This document shows positions 1 to 8,632 of a DNA stretch of 25,978 nt, piece after piece. Both the position numbers and the translations under genes were made by a program. This stretch comes from a virus: positions 1-25,978 of IMG/VR virus record IMGVR_UViG_3300032516_000174. One strand, given 5' to 3'. Every line of letters starts with the position of its first letter. The stretch's first letter is position 1. The notes under the pieces were generated by a model. The model ran no database searches. It had not been told where the DNA came from and saw only the letters and a list, made by a program, of their open reading frames with translations.

Positions 1-54
1 CTGGATGGGACATCCAAATCGATCATCCTGGTCATAGACCGTCAAGCCAATCAT
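1..54 (-). CDS. Possible start of the next gene, cut by the window edge
   Basis: An ATG at 54 opens a frame of 18 codons that reads without a stop to the window edge. It begins MIGLTVYDQDDRF. It follows the tail-tip gene on the same strand after about 85 bases, where a tail accessory or fibre-chaperone gene would be expected. No convincing ribosome binding site precedes it. A second ATG at 35 in another frame is also open to the edge, and an ATG at 58 gives only a short peptide. The fragment is too short to assign a family, so the call rests on position and an open frame only. Confidence 0.3.
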   Translation of the reverse strand, partial: MIGLTVYDQDDRFGCPIQ

Positions 55-138
55 CCATGGACCGTGGTCGTACAGCAATTACCCGGAAAGAATATCATCC
101 AGAAACGTCGTGTCCGGGCGATGTCGCTAGTTTCGGAA

Positions 139-3100
139 TTAGTGAGCAGCGAATAGACCATGCCCCGTGCCTACTTGTAGCCGATGGATCGTGTCCATCA
201 ATTTGGATTCTAATTCCACTAGATAGTTATAAGCATTTCCAGTGAACGCGTCCGCGACAACGCCTCCGCTCGTCGGAATCGATACTGTCGGATGACCTAC
301 GGCTGCCTGTTGTGTCGTGACGACTTTGTTCGCCCCGACGTAAAACCCACCTCCGGTTGGAACTTGAACGTAAGATGACGAACCATCGGCATGGATCGTT
401 ATGTTTGGAGAACCAGATGATGACCCATACAAATAGATGTCCACAAGGTCGTCGCCCACAGCGGCAAGTACTCTGCCGGTCGATCCAGAGACGGACGATT
501 TGAGATCGAACCCTTGCGCCCCATAGTTGGACCACGCGCCACCAGCACCGATTGGTGTATACAGATATAGATTTCTGATGCCAAGGCCAGTACGACTCGG
601 ATTCGTCCCCGACTCCAAGATTCTCAACCCGAGGTAGTCATCCACCCCACTCTCGTAAGTGTTGGCGATCTCTGCGGTGATTCCCCCCGACGTGAGCGTG
701 AAGGTCGCCCCATTAATGCTTACGTTGCCGTCCGCGTTCGCCGTGATCTTGGGCGAGGCCTTTGATGAGCCGCCGATTCCCAGGCTCTTGAACCAAGCGC
801 CCGAGTAGCTGTCCTCGACTCCCACGAATCCGATCTGCACGCCGCTCGCGTTGTAGACCGCGAACTTGCCGGGCTTCGACCCGCCGCCGCCGACGTTGAT
901 CGCCGTCGCGTTCAGCGCCGCGCTGCTGACCGTGCCGGTCACGATCAGCGAGCCGTTCATCGCCCACACCTTGAACTCGCCGCCCTCGATCACGAAGATG
1001 TCCGGATCGTAGCTGGTGGCTTTGGCTTTCGACAGATCGAACTGCCCGGCCGCGTTGCCGACGATGATGTCCTGCACGGGCGTGGTCCCGCTTTGATACG
1101 TGTTCACCCGGCCGTTCACGTCGTAAGAGAAGAAGCCGACCTTGTAAGTGGTCGCCGTGACAGGCACCGACAATTCAAAGACGATGGGCGACTTCGCGGC
1201 CGAGGCTCGCGTCTTCCAGGTGGCGCCGGAATCTTCAGAAGTGCGGATTTCCACGCCCCCGAAGGTGCTGACGGACGGCGGCGTGAACGTGCAGGTCACG
1301 AGCGCGCGGTACGTCCCGTCGGCTTTATCACCGTACGTGACGGCCGCGGACGCGGCCGTAACGACGCTCGTGTATTCCTGCCCGGCACCGCCGAGCGTCG
1401 GAGGGTTCCAAGTGTACGGTAGCGTCGGCGTGACACCGGCCGAGTAGGTATTGCGCCGCCCCAGAGTATCCACCGAGAACACGCAGAACGTCACTTCTTC
1501 GGCAGTACTGGGCCAGTGGCTCGACTCCCACTCGAACCGGTTGAAGTCCAGCCCTCCGAGCTGATAGAAAATTCCGCTCCTGATGATCCAAAGGGAGCCG
1601 CCCGCGTATCGAACATCACCACTTGGCGGTGTCCAGGTGAGCGTGGCGCGAAATACCTTCTGGCCGTCCGGATTCGTGGTGTAGACTACATTGGAGATGG
1701 CAATGTTCGTGACCAAGCCGCAATATTCCTGGCCGGCACTTCCGAGCGTGCGCTCGATCACCAAGTCGTAGTAAGGACAGCTCGTTAGCGCCGCCACCGA
1801 GCCGTCGCCGAAGATCGATTGGATGACGACGCGCACCGATTGCGCCGTCGCGGGCCAGGGCCAATAGCCGCAGAGCGACGACAGATCGGCGAGCGGATTG
1901 TCCCCCGAAAGCTGCTGCACATTGCCGGACGCGCCGTAGTTCAGCAGCATGATGCGCGTCTTGGCATAGCGCGGGATCGCCGCGTTGGTCCAAGTGCAAG
2001 ATATGCCCCACTGCTCCTCGCCCGTCTCGCTCAGGTGTTGGATGACCGAGGCCAGGAAGTTCAGCGCGTAATCCGACTTGGGCAGCGTGCTCAGCGCGAC
2101 GGTCGGGCCGAGCGGAACGCCCGTGATGCTCTGCCGCATGACCCCGAGCCGGTTGTAACTGGCGGCGATGAACATCCAATCCTCCGCGGGGTCCGGGATG
2201 CTCTCCAGAGCGACCGAGATGGTATCGTAGCGGTAGCGCGTGCCGTCTTCCGCTTCCGCGAATTGCTCTAACTTGAGAATGTCCGTCGCCTTGATGTACG
2301 CGTATCCGCCCAGACCGTCGGGCCGTTTGATCCAGATCTGCACCCCGGACCAGTTGAGCCGATCCACGGGCAGCATGCAGCCCCAGTCGATCAGCATCAT
2401 GTTCCTGGACGAGTCCCAATACATCGCCGGAGCAAACGTCCCGTCGCCGTTCGATCGCCCGGCGCGGAACAGCAGCACGTTGGGCGGCTGCTCCGCGTAA
2501 GGGTTGCTTGGCAGCGGGTCCGGGAGCACGTCGGCCGGCTTCGGCCCGATGGTGTGGTCGTACATGCTGTCGGTGGTGGTGCGCCAATTCAGATCGATTG
2601 AGTAGTCTGGGTTTAATCTCCAGGAACGAATCCGAAACTCGCCATAGCCGCCCGGCATATCAGGATGTGTCAGAGAAGATTCCATCCCTGGATCAACGTT
2701 GAGAGCCAGTATGGTGGTTCCCATGACGCCCTCGCGCGCGACCTTCCATTCGGCAGCGTTGATGCCGCCCAATTCCTCCCGCAATCGGGTCGTGATAATG
2801 CGCGCGGCCTGTGATTTCGAGAAGGTGCCGCAGAGGTTGGTCCGGTATTGCAACCTCACCGTGCCCGCCCCGCCGCCCAGAAACTGCGCATGATCCTGGT
2901 CGTAGAGCGGCATCGTCCGCAAGGCGAAATCGTGTTCTTCATCCGCGAACGAAGCCGCGTAATCATTGAAATTGGCCGGCGCCGGGCCCAAGCGCAGCGA
3001 CTCGAAGAGGATGTTCCCGACCGTAAAGGGTTCCACTACCGAAGAGTTGCATCGGATGAAAGGCTTGAATTTTCCGAACGCAAAAGTATATCCGCCTAAG

Positions 3101-5076
3101 CAGTTCGCCAGGACTTCGGCCAGCCAGTCCCGGAGCGGCTTTTCCTCTTGCAACATGCCGCGGAATTTGAATTGCGTTTCTTCTGTAACTTCGACTTGCG
3201 CCCAGGAGCCGGGCACGTCGATGATCCACTCGCCGTTTTCCCAGTGCCCTTCTTCCGGCGTCCACTCGCGGCGGTACTTCGTCCACAGCGGCGCCACCAT
3301 TATGTCGCAGATGAGAGCGGCGCCCTTGGGTTTGCCGTCAACCATTGTCGAATCGGCACAAGCTTTCACGTCGAAGAATAGCAGTTGGGTTGTAGCATCC
3401 ACCTCGAAAATACCCCGCGCGCGCAGGATCATGTTCACGGCGATCCAGATGGGGTTCGTGAGTGTTGCCTTCTGGGAACTTCGATTGAACGTTTCATGAT
3501 CGCCGGAATCAGTCCACACCCATCCTTTGAGGCCGGCCGTAACCACGGCTTGCGAAGAATGCTCGGAGAGCGCGGACGGCTGGAACCCCTTGGCATCTAC
3601 CCTTCGAATCTCCTGGAAGGCCACGCCCGCCGCGTACACGTCATCGAGGACCTCACCCGGTTGCCCGGTGGTCAAAACGAATCGCTCGTCGATGCCGGCG
3701 GGGTCACTCCCGAGCGCTTGCCTGAGGCCGTAGGACGGCTGCGCCGTGCCGAAACCATGATGAGGTTGCCCGTCGAGCGTCGGCCCTTGGTATGCCTCGT
3801 CGATCATGGCGCCCGATGAGAGGCCGCCGAGCGGCCCTTCTCCGATCACCACGAGCGCGTCGTAGAAATCGGACTCTTCGCGTCCCGATGCCAGCTTGCA
3901 ATTCACTGGCATCGCCGAGTCAGTGTAAATCTCGGGTAGCACCTGATCAGCGATGGTCTCGGCCTGAAGGGAGACGCTGGTGATCGAGGATCGGCGATAC
4001 CCCCAGGTGCCGGTGGAAGTGTCCTTGATCCGCGCGCTCATGGCCGGCGCGTTGATCCCGCCGAAGTAACGGCGCATGCCGTGCGACGCGCAACCCTTCG
4101 CCCCGGTCAAGGTCTTGTCGCAGGAGTCGGGATCTCCGCCGCTGCCCTGCGTTGAATAGGGGCAAATCTCGCCATCATCAAACGGCTTCCAGCAGTTGTG
4201 ACCGCACTTACGGCCGGGGTAGGACAATCCCATCTCATTAATGCCGTCCGAGGCGGACAAAATGAACTCTGGACCTTCGTCGATTCCCCAATTTACGACG
4301 TGCCCCTTCCACAGGTCGCACTTGATCCCGCTCCCGACGTGGAACAGGGAGAATTCAACAGTGGCCCGCATCAGATCTGTATCGTTCGCCAAGGATCGCA
4401 TCACCCGATCCGCGTTGCCGAAGACGAACTGCGCATCGTCGGGCTGCCCGCCCACATCCTGCGTGATCCCTTCCCATCGCACGAGCCGGGGAAGATAGAC
4501 TTGCGTTCCCACCTGGCAGCGTCGGTCTGAGACGTAGATCGCGGGGTAGCCGGATTCGAGCGGCTGGATCTTGACGAGCGGGATGATGCGCTGGACCTGT
4601 GAAAGCAGGGCGGTCTTGAGCGCGGTCGAAGGAAACCGCGTGACGGTGGAATTGAGCGCGTACTCCGGAGTGTTCGTCGAGACCTCTACCAACGTCAGGC
4701 CGGTGCTCGCCAGCGCCGCGCCCAACATCTCGATCGACAGCGGCGCGTTCTCGAAGCGGACGGTGTAGCGGGTGGTGGTTCCCGCCTGATCGTCGGGGGC
4801 ATCGTAGTAGAACACGCCTGCTGGACCACCCGTGACATCCCAGAACGCCACCAGAGCCGCGCGCTCGGTATTGTTCAAGCTGCGCTTAACCACGGAGAAG
4901 CGGATCGCGCCGTCGCCCAAGAGGAACCGCTGCTCGATCTTGGCATCACCAGAACCGAATCGATGAATCACCACCTCGGGTATGATTGCCCGGCCATGGG
5001 GATAATCAACCGCGAGAGGCCAAACCTCCGTCGCGACGAGTTCGGGGACTTCGATTTCTCCGATGTAATCGGGCAT
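139..5076 (-). CDS. Composite tail-tip/hub protein (distal-tail-like + gpL-like + gpJ-like + fibre), 1645 aa
   Basis: Start is the ATG at 5076, which overlaps the stop of the upstream gene (TGATG); the open frame runs further upstream but only as a shadow of that gene. Domains in order: residues about 1-140 resemble the neighbouring distal-tail-like protein; about 141-420 resemble phage minor tail protein L, with cysteines at 291, 295, 305, 319 and 329 around a CPY and a CDKTL motif (lambda gpL binds an iron-sulfur cluster through four cysteines); about 420-990 resemble a gpJ/gp27-type tail hub; about 1110-1340 hold two tandem fibronectin-like repeats, each starting with GQEY and ending near RxNTYxSG; about 1345-1645 is a glycine- and serine-rich fibre-like tip. 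It would sit at the tail end and handle host contact. Domain boundaries are estimates. The last few hundred bases are AT-richer, which suggests an exchanged receptor-binding tip. Confidence 0.82.
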   Translation of the reverse strand: MPDYIGEIEVPELVATEVWPLAVDYPHGRAIIPEVVIHRFGSGDAKIEQRFLLGDGAIRFSVVKRSLNNTERAALVAFWDVTGGPAGVFYYDAPDDQAGTTTRYTVRFENAPLSIEMLGAALASTGLTLVEVSTNTPEYALNSTVTRFPSTALKTALLSQVQRIIPLVKIQPLESGYPAIYVSDRRCQVGTQVYLPRLVRWEGITQDVGGQPDDAQFVFGNADRVMRSLANDTDLMRATVEFSLFHVGSGIKCDLWKGHVVNWGIDEGPEFILSASDGINEMGLSYPGRKCGHNCWKPFDDGEICPYSTQGSGGDPDSCDKTLTGAKGCASHGMRRYFGGINAPAMSARIKDTSTGTWGYRRSSITSVSLQAETIADQVLPEIYTDSAMPVNCKLASGREESDFYDALVVIGEGPLGGLSSGAMIDEAYQGPTLDGQPHHGFGTAQPSYGLRQALGSDPAGIDERFVLTTGQPGEVLDDVYAAGVAFQEIRRVDAKGFQPSALSEHSSQAVVTAGLKGWVWTDSGDHETFNRSSQKATLTNPIWIAVNMILRARGIFEVDATTQLLFFDVKACADSTMVDGKPKGAALICDIMVAPLWTKYRREWTPEEGHWENGEWIIDVPGSWAQVEVTEETQFKFRGMLQEEKPLRDWLAEVLANCLGGYTFAFGKFKPFIRCNSSVVEPFTVGNILFESLRLGPAPANFNDYAASFADEEHDFALRTMPLYDQDHAQFLGGGAGTVRLQYRTNLCGTFSKSQAARIITTRLREELGGINAAEWKVAREGVMGTTILALNVDPGMESSLTHPDMPGGYGEFRIRSWRLNPDYSIDLNWRTTTDSMYDHTIGPKPADVLPDPLPSNPYAEQPPNVLLFRAGRSNGDGTFAPAMYWDSSRNMMLIDWGCMLPVDRLNWSGVQIWIKRPDGLGGYAYIKATDILKLEQFAEAEDGTRYRYDTISVALESIPDPAEDWMFIAASYNRLGVMRQSITGVPLGPTVALSTLPKSDYALNFLASVIQHLSETGEEQWGISCTWTNAAIPRYAKTRIMLLNYGASGNVQQLSGDNPLADLSSLCGYWPWPATAQSVRVVIQSIFGDGSVAALTSCPYYDLVIERTLGSAGQEYCGLVTNIAISNVVYTTNPDGQKVFRATLTWTPPSGDVRYAGGSLWIIRSGIFYQLGGLDFNRFEWESSHWPSTAEEVTFCVFSVDTLGRRNTYSAGVTPTLPYTWNPPTLGGAGQEYTSVVTAASAAVTYGDKADGTYRALVTCTFTPPSVSTFGGVEIRTSEDSGATWKTRASAAKSPIVFELSVPVTATTYKVGFFSYDVNGRVNTYQSGTTPVQDIIVGNAAGQFDLSKAKATSYDPDIFVIEGGEFKVWAMNGSLIVTGTVSSAALNATAINVGGGGSKPGKFAVYNASGVQIGFVGVEDSYSGAWFKSLGIGGSSKASPKITANADGNVSINGATFTLTSGGITAEIANTYESGVDDYLGLRILESGTNPSRTGLGIRNLYLYTPIGAGGAWSNYGAQGFDLKSSVSGSTGRVLAAVGDDLVDIYLYGSSSGSPNITIHADGSSSYVQVPTGGGFYVGANKVVTTQQAAVGHPTVSIPTSGGVVADAFTGNAYNYLVELESKLMDTIHRLQVGTGHGLFAAH

Positions 5077-5477
5077 CAAGTTATTTCCACCAACTCTATC
5101 GACCCGCCGCCCAGCCCCAACTCCAGCGCATCCTGCCAGCTGCCTTCGAATCGGACGGTATGCCTGCCTACCGTAGCCTCGCCGTTCGGATCGTAAGAAA
5201 ATAACGGGTCCGTCTCCCACGGGTCGTACATGACAAACGGTTCCGTGGGTCCACCGCGCGCCACGTAAAACGCTCGGAAAGCTTGCCGGAGGGCGTTCGT
5301 CCATCGGCCGGTCCAGACCCACCGCCCGCGATTCCCGGCAGACTGCGCGCCGGTCTGAACTTCTCCGTTTCGATATTCCGAGATCAAGACGGGGCGCTCA
5401 AGAATGCGCGTGAATTGCCGCGCGAAGATCTTGGGCAGAACGGTACTGGGCGAAGCGAATTGGACATTCCCCGGCAT
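5076..5477 (-). CDS. Distal-tail-like minor tail protein, 133 aa
   Basis: A 133-residue protein between the tape measure and the tail-tip gene, the position of lambda M or of the DUF2460-type distal tail proteins. The central part has an ARGG turn, PFVMYDPWETDP and GRHTVRFEGSW, typical of this family, in which a compact beta domain joins the tail tube end to the hub. The start is the ATG at 5477, three bases before the position where the tape measure stops (5479). Its stop shares a base with the next ATG. The same motifs recur in weaker form at the N-terminus of the following protein, so the domain appears to be duplicated. The family assignment is by motif memory, not by a search. Confidence 0.7.
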   Translation of the reverse strand: MPGNVQFASPSTVLPKIFARQFTRILERPVLISEYRNGEVQTGAQSAGNRGRWVWTGRWTNALRQAFRAFYVARGGPTEPFVMYDPWETDPLFSYDPNGEATVGRHTVRFEGSWQDALELGLGGGSIELVEIT

Positions 5478-5478
5478 C

Positions 5479-8214
5479 TCAAGCTCGTATCGTGTTCGGG
5501 CTGAGTTGTGAGAGCGCCGTTTCTGTACGACGGTAATTCGATTGCGAAGCCTTGAGCGCTCCGTCCGCGATCACGCGGCCGTTCTGGATCACCACGGTGC
5601 CGATGGCCCGCGAATCCATTTGTAGCGGGATCACGATGGTCCCGCCGCCGCCCGCCGCGACGGGCGTCAGACTCGCCGTAGGGCTGCTCTGGCGGTACAG
5701 GCTGCCCGACATCTGCACCATCGAAACGGGTTGCATGCGCGCAGGCAAACCGCCGGTCGCTTGCCCCGTGCTCATGGCATACAGCTCGATCAGGTCCCGC
5801 ACATCCTGAGTGCGAATCGCCATATCGAGATTGCCGCCGTAGTTCTGCTTTGCCAATGCAACAATCTTGTCAAGGATGCTCTTGGTCTGAATGTCCACGC
5901 CATAGAGGGCTTTTATTTTCTCGCGGGCTTTGTCGCTAGCCTTAGTGAAGAGCATCCGAATGAACCCGGCCCCTGCCCCGATTGCCGCGCCGATGAGCGC
6001 CCCTATCGGCCCGCCGAATTGCATCCCGATGATTGCCCCGCCAGCAGTGGACATACCCAGACCAGACCAGCCGCCACGCTGTAGGCCAGCAGCAGCCAAT
6101 CCAAAACCGGCGCCTGCGATGCCTCCCCCGAGGGTGGTCATCCCCATCATAGAGGCCGCTCCCGCGCCAGCGAGAGCACCTCCGCCGATAGTAGCGGCTG
6201 CGTTTCCGCGCTGTAGTCCGTAACTCCCAAGGGCCATTCCGCCCATCATGGCCCCGCCCCTCGCCCTATTCTGCCAACCTCCGCCCTGGAGGCTTCTAAG
6301 CGATCCGCCCCAACCAGAAGAGCCCCCACCGCCAGGCATCCCGGGATAAGTGTTCACTACGCCGCCGGAGCCCCCGTAACCGCTCGCTGCCGCCCCTAGG
6401 CCCCCGAATATCGCCCTAAGCCCTCCGACCCCGCCCGCTGCCCCGGAAGGGCCGCCGCGAGGCCCGTAGACCATCTCGGCCATCAGATTTGACAGCCATT
6501 CCTTCACGGGCGTCAGGAACATGGTGTAGAAGAGATTCCGCAGGGCATCCACGAAGGATCGGGATCGCTCGAAAGCCGCGTCGAACAACCCTTCGAAGCC
6601 GCGCTTCAAATCATCGAAGCGCTGTTCCTGCCGGCGCTTGATCTGGTCGCTGATCTTCTCCCAGTAGTCGTCACTCGCTTTCAGCCGCTTCTCGTCGCCC
6701 TCGATCTGCGCCTTGAGCACGTCGTTCTGCAAGTCGAGCGTCCGGTCCAGTTCGTGCGCGCGCCAGGTCTCGGCATTTTGCGTGGCCTCCTCGATCTCCT
6801 TCGGGGTTTTCGGGAGGTTCTGCGGCAGTCGTTCCCGCCGCAAGGTTTCCAGCGCTTCTTGCGACCTCCCGAGATTCTCGAAGTAAGCCCCGGACATCGC
6901 TTGCCGACCGAGCGCGAGCAACGCCGGGGTCAGTGACCCAACGACCTTCACCTGCGCTTGGAGCAATTCAACCTCTCGATTGAAAAGCGCGATCCTGGAT
7001 TCCGCGCCACTATGGGCAGCAATGTCCCGCGCTTCCTCGGCAGCCTTCAGATCCTTCTCCGCCAGCCCGATCTTCCGCTTGATCTGTTCCTCGCGCGTGC
7101 CGGCGATCAAGATGTAAGCGTCCCACGCCTTGCGCTCGTTCTCCGCTTGAAGTGTGGTCCCGTATTGCGCCGTCACCGGTTGCACGGGCGCGCCCCCGAG
7201 TTTGGGGGCTTCCCATCTGCCGGTGATCATCCATTGGCGCAGCATGTCGAGCTTGCCGCCGTACAGGAAGTTGCCCTCCGGTCTCTCGGCTTCCGGGATC
7301 AGCGCCCCGGCGAGGCTCTTTTTCAACTTCTCCCACTTGATCATCAAGAGATCAATCTTGTCGTCGAATTTCGAGAGTCGATTGTTCAAGTTCTCATCCC
7401 ACGAATCGCCGACCTGCCTCAGCAAGTCCGGCATTCTCTGCAAGAGCGGGAGGAACTCGCTGCCACCGCGGCCGAACAGCGCGGTCAGCGCGCGCGTCTT
7501 GGCCCCGATGTCCGGCAGCGTCGAGATGCGGTCAGCGATCTCACGCAAGAGTTGCCCCGTCGGTTTCAATTCTCTGTTGGCGCCCAGTACCTCGACCCCG
7601 ATGTCCCTGAGCGCGCGCTTCTGCTTCGCGCCCTCGTCCGAGTTCTCGGACATCGACTGGGAAAGCAGGCGCATGGACTGGACCAGCCGGCTAATATCTA
7701 CGCCAGCAACCTTGGCCGCCGCTTCGAACTGCATCGTCTCCCTGACGCTCAACCCGGTGCGCAGCGCTAGATTCTCGGTGGCTTCTGCGAGTTTGCCTTG
7801 CGCGCGCACAAAGTCGAATGCTTGCTTCGTGACCAATGCGAACCCGGCCGCGGCGCCCGCGAGTACCGTCCCCATCGTTCCCAGTTGCCCGACCACGCTG
7901 CCGACAGCGTTGCCCGCCGCCTGCATCGGATGCTGTATCCCTGCCTGGATCTTGGCGGCGAGCCCTTGAAGGTTCTGGCCCATGCGCGCCGTGACCCTCT
8001 CTTGGAGCGCGTCCAACTCTTTCAAGCGGGCCGGGTCGTTCGCCATCTGCCCGCGAAGCGTGGCGATCCTAGCCAGGAGCCGCTGCTCCATGGTCTGGCC
8101 GGCGCGGTAGAAGGAGGCTTCGAGTTTTCCGACCTCGCGGTTGGCAGAGGCAGTCGCGGTGACGGCGCCCTTTTCATCGACCTCAAGAATTATGCGCTCG
8201 ACCCTATCTGCCAC
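5479..8214 (-). CDS. Tail tape measure protein, 911 aa
   Basis: A long helical protein in the tape-measure position, after the tail tube and assembly chaperone genes and before the tail-tip genes. The N-terminal 100 residues are charged and coil-like; residues about 103-130 form a hydrophobic Gly/Ala stretch; long charged helices follow to about 560; residues about 580-757 are very rich in Gly and Ala and hydrophobic, a common feature of tape measures that insert in the host membrane; the C-terminus is again charged. In this family the length sets the tail length, and 911 residues would suggest a tail of roughly 130-140 nm by the usual 1.5 angstrom per residue rule (inference). The start is GTG at 8214, preceded by GGAGGT, and overlaps the upstream gene by 11 bases. 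Confidence 0.9.
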   Translation of the reverse strand: MADRVERIILEVDEKGAVTATASANREVGKLEASFYRAGQTMEQRLLARIATLRGQMANDPARLKELDALQERVTARMGQNLQGLAAKIQAGIQHPMQAAGNAVGSVVGQLGTMGTVLAGAAAGFALVTKQAFDFVRAQGKLAEATENLALRTGLSVRETMQFEAAAKVAGVDISRLVQSMRLLSQSMSENSDEGAKQKRALRDIGVEVLGANRELKPTGQLLREIADRISTLPDIGAKTRALTALFGRGGSEFLPLLQRMPDLLRQVGDSWDENLNNRLSKFDDKIDLLMIKWEKLKKSLAGALIPEAERPEGNFLYGGKLDMLRQWMITGRWEAPKLGGAPVQPVTAQYGTTLQAENERKAWDAYILIAGTREEQIKRKIGLAEKDLKAAEEARDIAAHSGAESRIALFNREVELLQAQVKVVGSLTPALLALGRQAMSGAYFENLGRSQEALETLRRERLPQNLPKTPKEIEEATQNAETWRAHELDRTLDLQNDVLKAQIEGDEKRLKASDDYWEKISDQIKRRQEQRFDDLKRGFEGLFDAAFERSRSFVDALRNLFYTMFLTPVKEWLSNLMAEMVYGPRGGPSGAAGGVGGLRAIFGGLGAAASGYGGSGGVVNTYPGMPGGGGSSGWGGSLRSLQGGGWQNRARGGAMMGGMALGSYGLQRGNAAATIGGGALAGAGAASMMGMTTLGGGIAGAGFGLAAAGLQRGGWSGLGMSTAGGAIIGMQFGGPIGALIGAAIGAGAGFIRMLFTKASDKAREKIKALYGVDIQTKSILDKIVALAKQNYGGNLDMAIRTQDVRDLIELYAMSTGQATGGLPARMQPVSMVQMSGSLYRQSSPTASLTPVAAGGGGTIVIPLQMDSRAIGTVVIQNGRVIADGALKASQSNYRRTETALSQLSPNTIRA

Positions 8215-8632
8215 CGACCACCTCCACGATGGGCTTAGAACGAACGGTCTTCACGAACTCATCCATGTTGCGCGGGCTCATACCCCACTGGTTTCCGCGC
8301 CAGTTCGCCAAGGCCAGTTTGCGGGCCTCGTTCGGGGACGCGGCCCCGATCGTGCACTTGTTGTTCGTCGCGCTGAGCACCTGCAAGCTGGCGAGCGTCT
8401 GCCCCGTGAATGTCATGTCGCGCAGGTTGCGGCGGCCCTTGATCTGCTTCCGGCGGGCATAGCCTGACGAGAGCGCTTTGGCTGGCGCGTCGGAGACGGT
8501 CAGCCCGGAATAGATCCGGTCGATGACGGACTTCGCCACCGCCTGGCCGACCTCACCCATGCGCTGGGGCGAAAAATTGGCCACGACCCAGCGTGCCTTC
8601 GTCACGGATTTTACGAGAGGATTGAAGGGCAT
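8204..8632 (-). CDS. Small phage morphogenesis-type protein, 142 aa
   Basis: The ATG at 8632 overlaps the stop of the endonuclease gene (TAATG), and the stop falls 11 bases inside the tape measure gene. An alternative start at 8662 would lie inside the endonuclease and is less likely. The protein is basic, with an N-terminal helix region, a GYARRKQ/KGRRNL basic patch, a TGQTLASLQ segment and a conserved-looking WRGNQWGMSPRNMDEFV stretch. The general look (basic, about 140 residues, a TGxxLxSL motif and a W-G-x-S/M segment) recalls the phage virion morphogenesis and gpZ/HK97 gp10-like neck proteins, but its place directly before the tape measure is unusual for those. I do not recognise it firmly; a structural or assembly role is inferred from the operon only. 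Confidence 0.72.
   Translation of the reverse strand: MPFNPLVKSVTKARWVVANFSPQRMGEVGQAVAKSVIDRIYSGLTVSDAPAKALSSGYARRKQIKGRRNLRDMTFTGQTLASLQVLSATNNKCTIGAASPNEARKLALANWRGNQWGMSPRNMDEFVKTVRSKPIVEVVGGR
8220..8225 (-). promoter_or_regulatory. Ribosome binding site of the tape measure gene
   Basis: GGAGGT lies five bases before the GTG at 8214, inside the end of the upstream gene. It decides a GTG start for the tape measure, where no ATG is near. Confidence 0.65.

Noticed and set aside
5077-5322. An 82-codon N-terminal extension of the tail-tip protein
   Set aside because: It overlaps almost all of the distal-tail-like gene in another frame and reads as low-complexity Arg/Gly; the ATG at 5076 in a TGATG junction is the better start.
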